Source: Acidobacteriota bacterium (GTDB taxonomy: Bacteria; Acidobacteriota; JAAYUB01). Taken from it: a stretch of 64,000 nucleotides of DNA. The notes under the pieces are model-generated. The model was not told the origin of the DNA. It saw only the letters and a list, made by a program, of their open reading frames with translations, and made no database searches. Positions 50,686 through 59,806 of this stretch are shown piece by piece (within the stretch, counting starts at the first letter, position 1; each line of letters begins with the position of its first letter). Position numbers and translations under genes: made by a program. Location: NCBI GenBank assembly GCA_018001935.1, contig JAGNHB010000004.1:31808-95807 (forward strand), in the 5' to 3' direction.

Positions 50686-51366
50686 ATGCCCGACTGGCTC
50701 CTCCCCTTTTCGAAGAAGAAAAAAGACGTGCAACAAGCCCGCGCGGACTTCGAGGCCGGGCGCGTGGACGAGGCCCTCGAGGTCTACCTCCGTCACCAGT
50801 ACACGCCGGGGATCGTCGAGGCGGCCGACCACTACTTCCGGAAGCACAACCTGAAGAAGGCGACCGAGCTGTACCGGGTCGCCCTCCACGCCCCCGGCCT
50901 GCGCCGGGTGCTGGACCGGCAGGTGGCCGGCGGCAGTTTCGGCGACGTCCGGAAGACGCTCGACCTGCTCTTCGAGGGCGGGGTCCCGCCCGCGGAGTTT
51001 TCCGCCGTGGGGCGGCGTTTCCTGGAGGCGGGAAACCCCCAGGGCGCCGAGAAGGCCTTCGCCGCCGCCAACGACCCGGAGGGCCCCCGCGCCCTTGCCG
51101 GGTTCTTCCTGGAAAAGGGGGACCACTCCAACGCCCTGCGGCATTACCGGACGCTGGGCGACACCGCGAAGATCCGGGAGATCGCCGGGCACTACCTGTC
51201 CCGGGACGACCTGGCCCGGGCGGAGAAGCTCTTCCGGGAGACCGGCGACGCGGACGGCCTCGCCCGCGTGGCGGACCGTCGCGTTGAACTGGCCGCCAGG
51301 GAAGCGCCGGACCCGGAGGAAACCCCGAACCTCATGGAAGGCACGGATCAGGGCACCGGGGCATGA
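50686..51366 (+). CDS. Helical-repeat (TPR-like) protein, cytoplasmic
   Basis: Encodes 226 residues without signal or membrane segment. After a Lys-rich stretch (FSKKKKDVQQ) it is a run of helix pairs such as ARADFEAGRVDEALEVYLRH, AADHYFRKHNLKKATELYRV, GRRFLEAGNPQGAEKAFAAA, LAGFFLEKGDHSNALRHYRT, IAGHYLSRDDLARAEKLFRE. These are tetratricopeptide-like, usually scaffolds for protein contacts. I start at ATG 50686; an upstream TTG (50665) would add seven residues, and neither start has a good ribosome site. The trmL ATG overlaps the stop (ATGA), so the two are coupled. Partner unknown. Confidence 0.78.
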   Translation: MPDWLLPFSKKKKDVQQARADFEAGRVDEALEVYLRHQYTPGIVEAADHYFRKHNLKKATELYRVALHAPGLRRVLDRQVAGGSFGDVRKTLDLLFEGGVPPAEFSAVGRRFLEAGNPQGAEKAFAAANDPEGPRALAGFFLEKGDHSNALRHYRTLGDTAKIREIAGHYLSRDDLARAEKLFRETGDADGLARVADRRVELAAREAPDPEETPNLMEGTDQGTGA

Positions 51367-51863
51367 CCGGCGCTCCCACCCCGGCCCCGGCGGCGTTCCC
51401 ACCCGCCCCGGTGCTCCACGTGGTCCTGGTGGAGCCCGAGATCCCGCCCAACACCGGCAACGTGGCCCGGCTCTGCGCCGCGACCCGCTGCCGCCTCCAC
51501 CTGGTGGAGCCGCTGGGTTTCCGCGTGGAGGACCGCTACCTCCGGCGGGCCGGCCTCGACTACTGGGAGCACGTGGACGTCCGCACCTGGAAATCCCTCG
51601 ACGCCCTGCTGGAGACGGAACCCGCCGGCCGTTTCTTCCTCTACAGCTCCCGGGTGCACCGCCCCTACACCCGCGCCGCCCACTCGCCGGGGGACTGGCT
51701 CCTCTTCGGCTGCGAAACGCGGGGCCTGCCCGAACCGCTCCTGGCGCGTTTCGCCGACCGGACGTACACCATCCCCATGTGGGGGCCCGTCCGAAGCCTC
51801 AACCTCTCCACCAGCGTGGGGATCGTCGTCTACGAGGCCCTCCGCCAGATCCATGGCTTCTGA
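51363..51863 (+). CDS. trmL: tRNA (cytidine(34)-2'-O)-methyltransferase TrmL
   Basis: Encodes 166 residues of the SPOUT/TrmH class. TrmL methylates the 2'-O of the wobble base of tRNA-Leu using S-adenosylmethionine. The trefoil-knot motifs are visible: VEPEIPPNTGNVARLCAATRCRLHLVEPLGF at the N-terminus, LLFGCETRGLPEPLL, and the C-terminal VRSLNLSTSVGIVVYEALRQ. A short Pro-rich leader precedes the domain. It overlaps the TPR-like gene by 4 bp. A hairpin follows at 51873. Confidence 0.94.
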   Translation: MTGAPTPAPAAFPPAPVLHVVLVEPEIPPNTGNVARLCAATRCRLHLVEPLGFRVEDRYLRRAGLDYWEHVDVRTWKSLDALLETEPAGRFFLYSSRVHRPYTRAAHSPGDWLLFGCETRGLPEPLLARFADRTYTIPMWGPVRSLNLSTSVGIVVYEALRQIHGF

Positions 51864-51872
51864 CTGGATGGC

Positions 51873-51892
51873 GTCCCGGGAATCCCCGGGAC
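51873..51892. terminator. Terminator-like hairpin after trmL
   Basis: GTCCCGGG, a 4-nt AATC loop, then CCCGGGAC. No T-run follows, so termination is probable only in part. Confidence 0.35.
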
Positions 51893-51893
51893 C

Positions 51894-51922
51894 TTGCCGC
51901 CGTTGTTGACTTGCGTTATCAT
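51894..51922 (+). promoter_or_regulatory. Promoter for the M3 peptidase
   Basis: TTGCCG, 17 bp, TATCAT. The leader to the ATG at 52123 would be about 195 nt and includes the inverted repeat at 51973-52073. Confidence 0.4.
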
Positions 51923-51972
51923 ACAGCGGGGTGACACGATTCCGGGGCTGTTCCGGGAGGATCGCGTGTAAA

Positions 51973-52073
51973 GCCTCACGCCAAGGCGCAAAGACGCAAA
52001 GCCTCGCCGGGAAGAGAAAGAGAGTTCACGGCTTCTTTGCGAGACTTGGCGGCTTCGCGTCCTGGCGTGAGGC
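51973..52073. repeat. Inverted repeat related to the 71-bp family
   Basis: The outer arms GCCTCACGCCAAGGCGCAAAG (written here to 21 nt only in part: GCCTCACGCCA) pair with a matching right arm, with internal mismatches and one insertion. The words CCAAGGCGC, CAAAG and TTTGCGAG are shared with the 71-bp copies, though in a different order. It lies in the leader of the M3 peptidase gene. Confidence 0.65.
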
Positions 52074-52122
52074 TGAGTCTGCTTATATCTGGCCGATAAA
52101 ACAACGGATTAAGGAGATATCC

Positions 52123-54219
52123 ATGGCGCGCCTGATGATTTTCGGAGCCTTCCTTCTGGTTTGCACGGTCCTGGCGGCGGCGGGGACCAACCCGCTGCTG
52201 GCCCCCTGGAAGACGCCCTTCGGCGTCCCGCCGTGGGGCGGGATCAAGCCCGACGATTTCCTGCCGGCGCTGAAGGAGGCCGTCTCCCGGCACGACCGGG
52301 AGATTGCGGCCATCGTGAACAACCCCAAGGCCCCCACCTTCGTCAACACGGTGGAGGCCCTGGAGGACTCCGGAGAGCTGCTGTCCCGGGTGAGCGCCGC
52401 CTTCGACGCCCTGACCTCCGCCGAAACCAACGACCGGCTCCAGGAGATCGCGAAGACCGTCGCCCCGCTCCTCTCGGCCCACGCCGACGACGTGGCGCTC
52501 AACCCCGGCCTGTTCCGGCGCGTCAAGACGGTCTACGACAAGCGCGAGACCCTCAAACTGACCCGGGAGCAGGCGATGCTCCTGGAGCGGACGCACAGGC
52601 GCTTCATCCGTGGCGGCGCCCTGCTGGAGGGGAAGGACCGGGACGAACTCCGGAAGATCAACGAGGAACTGAGCCTGCTCGGCCTGCGTTTCGGGGACAA
52701 CCTGCGCAAGGTGGTCAACACCTGGCGGCTGGTCATCGACCGCCGGGAGGACCTCGCCGGGCTTCCCGAAAACGCCGTTTCGGCGGCCGCTGAGGCCGCC
52801 GCCCGGGCCGGGCTCGAGGGGAAGTGGGTGATCACCCTCCAGGCGCCCAGTTTCGTTCCCTTCCTGACCTACGCCGACGCGCGGACCCTCCGGGAAAAAG
52901 TCTGGGACGCCTACATCACCCGCTGCGACCGGGGCGACGCGCAGGACAACAAGGCCATCCTGTCCCGAATCGCCGGCCTGCGAGCCCGCAAGGCCCGGTT
53001 GCTGGGCTTCCCCACCTGGGCGGACTTCACCCTGGACGACCGCATGGCGAAAACCCCCGCCCGGGTCATCACCCTGCTGGACCAGGTGCTCGCCCCCGCC
53101 CTGGCGAAGGCGAAAGCCGACGCCGCCGACCTCCAGGCCATGATCGACGCCGAGAAGGGCGGCTTCCGGCTGGCCGCCTGGGACTGGCGCTACTACGCGG
53201 AAAAACGGAAGAAGGCCCTCTTCGACCTCGACGACGAGACCCTGCGCCCCTACTTCGAGCTGGACCACGTCCGGCAAGGCGCGTTTTACGTGGCCAACCG
53301 CCTCTACGGCCTGCAGTTCGTCGAGCGGAAGGACGTCCCCGTCTACCACCCCGAGGTCCGGGTGTACGAGGTGAAGGAGGCGGACGGCCGCACCCTCGGC
53401 CTCCTCTACCAGGACTACCACCCCCGCCCGGGCAAGCGGGGCGGCGCCTGGTGCGGGGCGCTCCGCGAGCAGTGGACCGACCGGGGCCGAAACGTGATGC
53501 CCATCGTGTTCAACGTGGCCAATTTTTCCCGCCCCGTGGGCGACACCCCGGCGCTGCTGGGCTACGGCGAGGTGGAGACCCTCTTCCACGAGTTCGGGCA
53601 CGCCCTCCACTACCTGCTGTCGAAGTGCCGCTACCGCAGCCTGGGCGGCGCCAACGTGACCTGGGACTTCGTGGAGCTTCCCAGCCAGGTCATGGAGCAC
53701 TGGGTCAGCGAGCCCGGGGTGATGGCGGTGTTCGCCCGGCACTACCAGACCGACGCGGTGATCCCCCCGGCGCTGGTGGAGAAGATCCGGAAGTCGGACA
53801 CCTACAACCAGGGCTACCAGATGGCCCAGCTGGCCGCCGCCTCCCGGCTGGACCTGGACTGGCACCTGCTCGCCGAGCCGAAGGAGCCCGAGGCGGCGGC
53901 CTTCGAGAAGGCGTCCCTCGAGCGGATGGGCCTGCCGGACCTGATCCCGCCCATGCACCGCAGCCCCTACTTCCGCCACATCTTCAGCGGCGACTACGCG
54001 GCGGGCTACTACAGCTACCTCTGGAGCGCGGTCCTGGACGCCGACGCCTTCGAGGCCTTCAAGGAGAAGGGAAACGTCTTCGACCCGGCCACGGCGAAGG
54101 CCTTCCGGGAGCACGTCCTCTCCCGGGGCTGGACCGAGGACGCCATGACCCTCTACCTCCGCTTCCGGGGCAAGGAACCCAAGGTCGACGCCCTCCTGGA
54201 GCAGAAGGGGCTCAAGTAA
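52123..54219 (+). CDS. Secreted M3-family peptidyl-dipeptidase (Dcp/oligopeptidase A-like)
   Basis: Encodes 698 residues, in the Dcp size range. A signal peptide (MARLMIFGAFLLVCTVLAAA) suggests periplasmic action on peptides. The zinc site is FHEFGHALH (His489 and His493), with a downstream Glu in VELPSQVMEHW. The long helical N-terminal part matches M3 peptidases. AAGGAG precedes the ATG. The 3' end overlaps, on the opposite strand, the last 67 bp of the BNR-repeat gene. Dcp versus a related M3 member cannot be resolved here. Confidence 0.93.
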   Translation: MARLMIFGAFLLVCTVLAAAGTNPLLAPWKTPFGVPPWGGIKPDDFLPALKEAVSRHDREIAAIVNNPKAPTFVNTVEALEDSGELLSRVSAAFDALTSAETNDRLQEIAKTVAPLLSAHADDVALNPGLFRRVKTVYDKRETLKLTREQAMLLERTHRRFIRGGALLEGKDRDELRKINEELSLLGLRFGDNLRKVVNTWRLVIDRREDLAGLPENAVSAAAEAAARAGLEGKWVITLQAPSFVPFLTYADARTLREKVWDAYITRCDRGDAQDNKAILSRIAGLRARKARLLGFPTWADFTLDDRMAKTPARVITLLDQVLAPALAKAKADAADLQAMIDAEKGGFRLAAWDWRYYAEKRKKALFDLDDETLRPYFELDHVRQGAFYVANRLYGLQFVERKDVPVYHPEVRVYEVKEADGRTLGLLYQDYHPRPGKRGGAWCGALREQWTDRGRNVMPIVFNVANFSRPVGDTPALLGYGEVETLFHEFGHALHYLLSKCRYRSLGGANVTWDFVELPSQVMEHWVSEPGVMAVFARHYQTDAVIPPALVEKIRKSDTYNQGYQMAQLAAASRLDLDWHLLAEPKEPEAAAFEKASLERMGLPDLIPPMHRSPYFRHIFSGDYAAGYYSYLWSAVLDADAFEAFKEKGNVFDPATAKAFREHVLSRGWTEDAMTLYLRFRGKEPKVDALLEQKGLK

Positions 54220-55625
54220 ACGCCGCCGGGGACGAGGGTCAGCCCCACCGGAAGGCTCAGCGTGCTGGGATACGGCCCTCCCCAGGCCATGGCCCCGGGG
54301 CCGGAGAAACTCACCCGGAATCGCAGTCGTTGCCCTTTCAGAACCACCACGCCGGGGTCAGCCCAGGCGGAACCCTGGGACAGAACGTAATACCCGTCGG
54401 TGTGAACCGGGAAGGCGGTTCCGGCCAGTCGTTCCGATCGCCCCTCGCGCTCCGCGAACCATTCGACCTCGCAGGTGGCCGGCGCGTCGTACGAACCGGC
54501 CACCAGCGCGAAACCGAACTCACCCCCCGAGAGGTACCCGTCCAGTTCCGAGGTGAACTCCGCGTACCAGTTGCCGACATCGGATGTCGTCTGGGAGGTC
54601 ACCGTGCAGGGGTTCCGGGTCAGGTAATCCTCCCCGGACACGAGCGAACAGAGGGAGTAGGCAGTCGAACGGGCGGGAATGCCGAGATCGACGGAGAGGG
54701 GGACGGCGGTTTCCGTGACGTTGCCCGCCTTGTCCACCGCCTGGACCCGGAACTCCCGCGCGCCCTGGGTCAGGTAGACCGGGACGGAGAAGGTCCCCTT
54801 GGTCGGAAGGACGTAAAACGGGCCCACCTTGACCCGGACCCCCGAGACGTCGGAGGCTTGTCCGCTGACCGTGACGGGGTAGGAACACGGGGTGACCGCC
54901 TGGCCCGCCGGCGGGGTGGCGACCGCCAGCGACGGCGCCGCCGTGTCCCCGGCCGGGGTGGTCCGAAGGACAACGCCGGCTTTCCCCACGGCCCAGGCCT
55001 TCCCCGGCCCCCGGCACACCAGCCCGCGCAGTTCCTCGGACGTCCCGGAATCCTGCACGGCCCAGACATCGCCTCCCGAGGCGGTCTTGAGGACCGTCCC
55101 CCCCGCTCCGGCCGCCCAGCCGGTGTTCCCGTCCCCGAAGCGGACGGCGAGCAGGTTCTGCGTGACCCCCGTGTCGAGCCGTTCCCAAGTCATGCCGCCG
55201 TCGGCCGTCCGGAAGGCCTGGCCCTGGTGGCCGACCACCCACCCGTTCAGGAGGTCGCTGAACACGACGTCGGAGAGCGCGCCCCGGCGATCCGGCGCCA
55301 GGGTGGTCCAGGACTGGCCGCCGGTGGTCGTTCGCGCGATGAGGGGACGGGCGGGGAAAAGCACGGTGGCCTTTCCCCCGGCGATCCACCCGTGGTCGGA
55401 ATCGAACATGCGGAGGGCATTGAGTGACACGTTCGCCCCGGTCGACTCAGCCTGCCAGGTCGCCCTGCCGTCCGTCGTCCGAACCAGGGGCGCGCCGTAC
55501 CGGCTGGCGACCCACGCGTTTTGGCTGTCGAAAGCCCCGAGGGTGGTGAAATCGGGGGGATAGGTCATGTCGGTGACCATCTGCCGGGAGTTCCAGAGTA
55601 TGTCGCAGGGGCAATACCTCCGCAC
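54153..55625 (-). CDS. BNR/Ycf48-like repeat protein with Ig-like domain, start unclear
   Basis: Encodes up to 490 residues from a GTG start; ATG starts lie a little further in (MVTDM, MTYPP). The N-terminal half has five BNR/Ycf48-like blades, such as NAWVASRYGAPLVRTTDG, NGWVVGHQGQAFRTADGGMTW and TGWAAGAGGTVLKTASGG. A bacterial Ig-like segment (REFRVQAVDKAGNVTETAVPL) and an unrecognised C-terminal beta domain follow. These features are normal for exported proteins, yet no signal peptide is seen at any start. The frame stays open upstream to the esterase stop codon (55740) without an ATG. The gene may be truncated at its 5' end or start on a rare codon. Its 3' end overlaps the M3 peptidase gene. 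Confidence 0.65.
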   Translation of the reverse strand: MRRYCPCDILWNSRQMVTDMTYPPDFTTLGAFDSQNAWVASRYGAPLVRTTDGRATWQAESTGANVSLNALRMFDSDHGWIAGGKATVLFPARPLIARTTTGGQSWTTLAPDRRGALSDVVFSDLLNGWVVGHQGQAFRTADGGMTWERLDTGVTQNLLAVRFGDGNTGWAAGAGGTVLKTASGGDVWAVQDSGTSEELRGLVCRGPGKAWAVGKAGVVLRTTPAGDTAAPSLAVATPPAGQAVTPCSYPVTVSGQASDVSGVRVKVGPFYVLPTKGTFSVPVYLTQGAREFRVQAVDKAGNVTETAVPLSVDLGIPARSTAYSLCSLVSGEDYLTRNPCTVTSQTTSDVGNWYAEFTSELDGYLSGGEFGFALVAGSYDAPATCEVEWFAEREGRSERLAGTAFPVHTDGYYVLSQGSAWADPGVVVLKGQRLRFRVSFSGPGAMAWGGPYPSTLSLPVGLTLVPGGVYLSPFCSRRASTLGSLPRKRR

Positions 55626-55739
55626 GGAAAACCGGCTCTCGAGGGCCCCGAAGGGCTGAAGTCCAAACCGGCCTGCCCGGCCTGGGTGGTGAAGCCGGCA
55701 GGGGGCCGGGAGGCAGGGTTCATCCCGACCGGAAGCGGA

Positions 55740-56591
55740 TCACCGGCCTCGCAGGAGGAACCGGATCCCGTTGTAGAGGGCGATGGGCATGGCGCCGACG
55801 TGGCCGGCCTCCCGGATGATCTCGGCCTTCATCCGGGGCCCTTCGAACCCCTTCTCCCGGAGGGCGTCCCGAAGGGCCCCGAAGCCGCGGAGCATCTCCC
55901 AGGACTCCTCCTCCCCCACGGACAGGTAGATCCACCGGACCGGTTCCAGCCCTTTCGCCGGCGCGTCGTGGAAGGCCGTGACCAGTTCGAACCCGTTGAA
56001 CCAGAGGGACGGGCTCCCGAGCAACCAGGTGTCGAAGAGCGCCGGGTCGTTCATCAGCAGATACACCCCCAGCAAGGCGCCGAGGGAATAACCCAGGAAC
56101 CCCCGCCGGGCGGGATCGACGGGAAAGTCGGCCTGGACGCGCGGCACGAGTTCGTCCCGGAGGAAGGCGGCGAACTTCCTTGCGCCTCCCGCCTGTTCCA
56201 GGGCCGGCGGGTAGGTGTTCTTCCTCGAGTACTCGTCGGCGGGTCGCGCCGGGGTGAAGTCCCGGGTCCGCGCCGTGGCCCAGGCGTCCATGGTCGCGGG
56301 CCCGGCGATCCCCACCAGGATGAACGGCTCCGTCAACCTCCCCATGTTCATCAGTTTCGGCAGGGCTTTGAGGTAGTCCCCCAGGATGAACCAGTCGGTG
56401 CAGAAGAGCGCGGGATACTTCGCGCCGCCGGACAAGGCGCCGGCGGGAAGCACCACCTCGACGGCGTAGGTCGCACCGGTGGCCTTCGAGCTCATCTCGA
56501 AGCGACGGACCTCTCCCTGGCCGAACCCGGCCCGCCCCAGGGCCAGGAGGCCGAGGCAGCAGAACAGACAACGCATCTTCGTCAGGCCCAT
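55740..56591 (-). CDS. Exported esterase, alpha/beta-hydrolase (esterase D/Fes-like)
   Basis: Encodes 283 residues. MRCLFCCLGLLALGRAGFGQ is a signal peptide. The core shows the esterase D-type fold: YPALFCTDWFILGDYLKALP, an oxyanion region, the nucleophile GFLGYSLGALLGVYLL, LLGSPSLWFNGF and a late His in IREAGHVGAMP. Relatives cleave simple esters, feruloyl or siderophore esters. The ATG at 56591 is preceded by GGGAG; an in-frame extension reaching 56852 has no conserved sequence and overlaps the neighbour. It is followed, on the same strand, by the BNR-repeat gene. Confidence 0.88.
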   Translation of the reverse strand: MGLTKMRCLFCCLGLLALGRAGFGQGEVRRFEMSSKATGATYAVEVVLPAGALSGGAKYPALFCTDWFILGDYLKALPKLMNMGRLTEPFILVGIAGPATMDAWATARTRDFTPARPADEYSRKNTYPPALEQAGGARKFAAFLRDELVPRVQADFPVDPARRGFLGYSLGALLGVYLLMNDPALFDTWLLGSPSLWFNGFELVTAFHDAPAKGLEPVRWIYLSVGEEESWEMLRGFGALRDALREKGFEGPRMKAEIIREAGHVGAMPIALYNGIRFLLRGR

Positions 56592-56745
56592 CACAACTCC
56601 CGATGCTGAAGATCCTCGGGGAAGCGATTCCCGCGGGCTTCGGGCGCCCCCGCCCGCGGCGAGAGCAGAGCGTCTGCCCAGGAACTTCCCGCCGCCCGGG
56701 CGAGCCGTACTCGCGCCTCCCCGGCAGAATACCCGGTTCTTCCAG

Positions 56746-58929
56746 CTACTCCCACGGCTGGCCGGCGACGACGCCGAGCCGCGTCTGGTCGAGGGCGGGG
56801 TAGAAGAGGCTGGCGTCGAGCGTGCCGGTCCCCCGGACCTCCAGCCAGGCAATGGAATTCAGCACCCCGGGGAAGAGGGAAGACAGGGCCAGGTCGTATT
56901 TCCCCGCGTAGGGCAACTCGGTGGGGTAGGCGCCGAGGGAGCTTCCCTGGGCGTCGTAAACCTCGAGGGTGACCCCGTTGGACTGGTAGTGGAGGTTCGA
57001 GATCCGCACCCGGAGATCGAAGGTGGCCGCCGCCGGCACCACCGAGAAGACCACTCGCCCGCTCCCCGAGGACACGGCGGGGAGGCCGTCGAAGCGGTAG
57101 GTGGTCCCGCTCCCCGCCAGGAGCAGCTCGAAGCCCACCATCGGCACCTCCGCACGAACCCGGAGGCGGGCGGCGTCGCTGCGCGGGGCGGTGTTCACCG
57201 CGTCCCACACGCTCCGGGTGATCTGCTGGAGCGGCTGGACCGCGGTCCACTCCTTCGAGGCCAGGACCACGCCGATCCCGTTCAGAAGTTCCGCCGTGAG
57301 GGTGGCCGGCTGCGAACCGAAGTTGGAGAAGGTCACGCCCGTGTAGTAGCTCTCTGACGGGGGAAGCTCGTTGTAATAGAGGTAAACGGTCTCGTCCGGG
57401 CCCCGCGGCCCTTCCGGCGCGGCGAGGTCCCTGGCGGGCGGCGTCCGCTGGACGGCCGGAAGCCCCGCCAGGCCCATCTCGCCCCACTTGCCGAAGAGTT
57501 CGAAGCCCACCAGGCTGTTCACCGTGGTGGAGGCGATGATCATCCGGATCACCGAGGGGTCGGGGAGGCCGGTGAAGACCTGGTTGATGAGGCGGACGTA
57601 CTTCCCTTTGGGCGGGATGTTGATGGGGGGGTCCGTGGTGGCCACCAGGGTGTTGTCCTCGTTGTAGGCGCGCAGGGTGACGGTGGCCGTGACGTTTTCC
57701 GTGTTGATGAGGGTGATGCCGGTGTAGTAGCTGCTGACGGTGTCCTGGTTCATGTAGACGTAGGGGAAAACGGCGCTGGCGAAGGCCGTTTCCGACAGCG
57801 GCAGGCCCGTCTGGGAGAGGCCGTCACGGGTTCCGAACTCCAGGGCGCCCTTGATCGGCGACCGGGTGGAGACCAGCAGCCAGAGGTCCTGCTCGGCGAT
57901 GCCCGGCCCGAACAGCTCGTCCATGGCGGCGGAGTACTGCGCCTTCGGGGCCAGGGAACTCACCGTCCGCGTGTCCACCACCTGCCCCGAGGGGTTGTAC
58001 AGGGTCAGGGTCAGGGGATAATCGGTCAGCCCCAGGTTGACCACCGACAGGCGCGTCCACCACGCGGCGCCGGTGTACACGTGGGGGCAGTAGTAGGACC
58101 GGGCCGGGTTGGTGACGCCGAGGAAATCCAGGACCCTGGCCAGGAGCGCGGATCGGGTGTTGCCCCCCGCCCCGTCCTGGAGGCCGGAGAACCGGATGCA
58201 GCTCGCGATGCACTTGTACACGGGGCCGTCGAAGGCCACCCAGGCGCCCGTCACCGCCGGGGGGCTGGCGTTGGTGTGGTTCTCCATGACGGTCAGGGCG
58301 CTCCCCGCCCCGGTGACGAGGTCCCGGAACCCGCCGTGGGTGGAACTGAAGTCGAACTGGAAGCCGGCGAAGAAGGTGCCGGTCTTCCCCTTGATCCGGT
58401 AGAGCGAGTCGGTGGCCTGGGCGGCGCTGTTCACCCCGAACGCCGGGCGGAAGTTGAAGGCGCCGTTGACGGCGGGGTCCTGGTACCAGACGTCGCCCCC
58501 TTCCATGTAGACGCTGCCGCCGGTGTTCAGGTAGTCCACCAGGCGCTGCCCCTCCGCCGCGTTGAACACGTGGGAGTAGGGGGTGAAGACGTTCATGGCG
58601 TTGCAGACGAAGACCGCCCGGTACGGGCTGTAGTCGAAGGCCGCGAGGGTGGCGTGGTCGTTCATGGCCACCCGGACCAGGGTCACGTCCGCCTGGCCCA
58701 GCCCGGCCAGGAGAGACTGGAGAACCGGGGCCGAGCTGTAGGTGTTGTCGGCGGTGTCCTCCAGGTTCCGGTCAAGACCGAGGATCAGGAGCTTCGCGGC
58801 CCCGGCCTCGGTGAGGGGCACGAAGGCCAGGAGGAGAAGGAACAGGACGGCCCGGGACAGGGCACATCCGCACCCTGCGCGTTCGCGGTCGGCCGAGTGA
58901 CGGGAGGCGGGATTCGAGGCGCGTTCCAT
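56746..58929 (-). CDS. Secreted protein with ThuA/GATase-like N-terminus and four beta repeats
   Basis: Encodes 727 residues. After a basic leader and signal (AVLFLLLLAFVPLTEAGAAK), about 200 residues resemble ThuA- or glutamine-amidotransferase-like folds: KLLILGLDRNLED, YRAVFVCNAMNVF, LVDYLNTGGSVYMEGGD. Four beta-sandwich repeats of about 110 residues follow, beginning near SYYCPHVYTGAAWWTRLSVVN, SSYYTGITLINTEN, SYYTGVTFSNFG and FDLRVRISNLHYQ; each has an LxLYNxxG or LRAYNxDN-like hairpin and ends near a GFELxG or GALEFG strand. AAGGAGG lies before the ATG at 58929. The role is unknown. The repeats look adhesive or structural. Confidence 0.78.
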   Translation of the reverse strand: MERASNPASRHSADRERAGCGCALSRAVLFLLLLAFVPLTEAGAAKLLILGLDRNLEDTADNTYSSAPVLQSLLAGLGQADVTLVRVAMNDHATLAAFDYSPYRAVFVCNAMNVFTPYSHVFNAAEGQRLVDYLNTGGSVYMEGGDVWYQDPAVNGAFNFRPAFGVNSAAQATDSLYRIKGKTGTFFAGFQFDFSSTHGGFRDLVTGAGSALTVMENHTNASPPAVTGAWVAFDGPVYKCIASCIRFSGLQDGAGGNTRSALLARVLDFLGVTNPARSYYCPHVYTGAAWWTRLSVVNLGLTDYPLTLTLYNPSGQVVDTRTVSSLAPKAQYSAAMDELFGPGIAEQDLWLLVSTRSPIKGALEFGTRDGLSQTGLPLSETAFASAVFPYVYMNQDTVSSYYTGITLINTENVTATVTLRAYNEDNTLVATTDPPINIPPKGKYVRLINQVFTGLPDPSVIRMIIASTTVNSLVGFELFGKWGEMGLAGLPAVQRTPPARDLAAPEGPRGPDETVYLYYNELPPSESYYTGVTFSNFGSQPATLTAELLNGIGVVLASKEWTAVQPLQQITRSVWDAVNTAPRSDAARLRVRAEVPMVGFELLLAGSGTTYRFDGLPAVSSGSGRVVFSVVPAAATFDLRVRISNLHYQSNGVTLEVYDAQGSSLGAYPTELPYAGKYDLALSSLFPGVLNSIAWLEVRGTGTLDASLFYPALDQTRLGVVAGQPWE

Positions 58930-58959
58930 GGGACCCTCCTTGGGGGATGACGTGGGAGG

Positions 58960-58988
58960 AACATACCACAACCCGCACCCGGGATCAA
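58960..58988 (-). promoter_or_regulatory. Promoter for the secreted beta-repeat protein
   Basis: Minus strand: TTGATC, 17 bp, TATGTT, with TGG ahead of the -10 (extended type). Confidence 0.5.
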
Positions 58989-59079
58989 CGGTTCCGGGCC
59001 CGTGGGAACGACGGGGAAAACTGTGGCACGGCTCCGGGATTCGGAGTATGATGGGCCCAGATCACCCGGGAGGTGCCCC

Positions 59080-59805
59080 ATGGACAATCCAGGCCCCCGC
59101 GAGCAAGGCCCGTCGATCGGGTACAAGGCGAACCCTTTCCTGATCTTCGGGTTGGCGCTCGCCCTCCTGGGCATCGTCATCCTCCTCCACAACCTGGACG
59201 TAATCCGGGCCGGCGAGGTGCTCCACTACTGGCCCGTCATCCTCATCGCCGCCGGGCTGGCCCAGCTCTTCCAGGCGGACGGCGCCGCCGGGCGCGTGGG
59301 CGGGTTCGTGATCGTGGTGGTGGGGACCGCCCTGCTGCTCCGGAACCTGGACATCCTCGTGATCCGCATCCGCGACTGGTGGCCCCTGGCGCTGGTCCTG
59401 GTCGGGGGCGTCATCATGTGGCAGGCGGTGGCCAAGCGGGAGGCCAACCGGCGGCAGGTCCACGGCAACGACACCCTGACGGGGTTCGCGGTCTTCAGCG
59501 GGTTCACCCGCGCCTGCAACGCCACCGCTTTCCGGGGCGGCGAGCTGACCGCCATCTTCGGCGGCTGCGAGGTGGACCTCCGGGAAGCCGCCATCCGGGA
59601 CGAGACCGCCGTCATCCGGGTCTTCGCCCTCTTCGGCGGGATCGAGATCCGGGTCCCCGCGGCCTGGACCGTGTCCCTCGAGGGCGCCCCCATCCTCGGC
59701 GGCATGGAAGACGCCACCCGGCCGCTCCGGGTGCCCGACGGACCGCCCCAGCGGCTCATCGTCCGCGGCTGCGCCATCTTCGGCGGCGTGGAGGTCAGAA
59801 ACTGA
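59080..59805 (+). CDS. LiaF-like membrane protein (cell-envelope stress domain)
   Basis: Encodes 241 residues. Four hydrophobic segments fill the first 115 residues (FLIFGLALALLGIVILLHNLD, YWPVILIAAGLAQLF, VGGFVIVVVGTALLLRNLD, WWPLALVLVGGVIMW), like the DUF5668 region. The C-terminal domain (about 140-241) is a beta-helix-like LiaF part: FSGFTRACNATAFRGGELTAIFGGCEVDL and IFGGVEVRN. LiaF proteins in Firmicutes dampen a cell-wall-stress two-component system; in other phyla they occur without it. GGGAGGTG precedes the ATG. ribA follows after one base. Its link to riboflavin synthesis is probably only positional. Confidence 0.87.
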   Translation: MDNPGPREQGPSIGYKANPFLIFGLALALLGIVILLHNLDVIRAGEVLHYWPVILIAAGLAQLFQADGAAGRVGGFVIVVVGTALLLRNLDILVIRIRDWWPLALVLVGGVIMWQAVAKREANRRQVHGNDTLTGFAVFSGFTRACNATAFRGGELTAIFGGCEVDLREAAIRDETAVIRVFALFGGIEIRVPAAWTVSLEGAPILGGMEDATRPLRVPDGPPQRLIVRGCAIFGGVEVRN

Positions 59806-59806
59806 C

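Noticed and set aside
59025-59050. Sigma-54 promoter before the LiaF-like gene (TGGCAC)
   Set aside because: The -12 part (TTGC) is missing at the proper distance.
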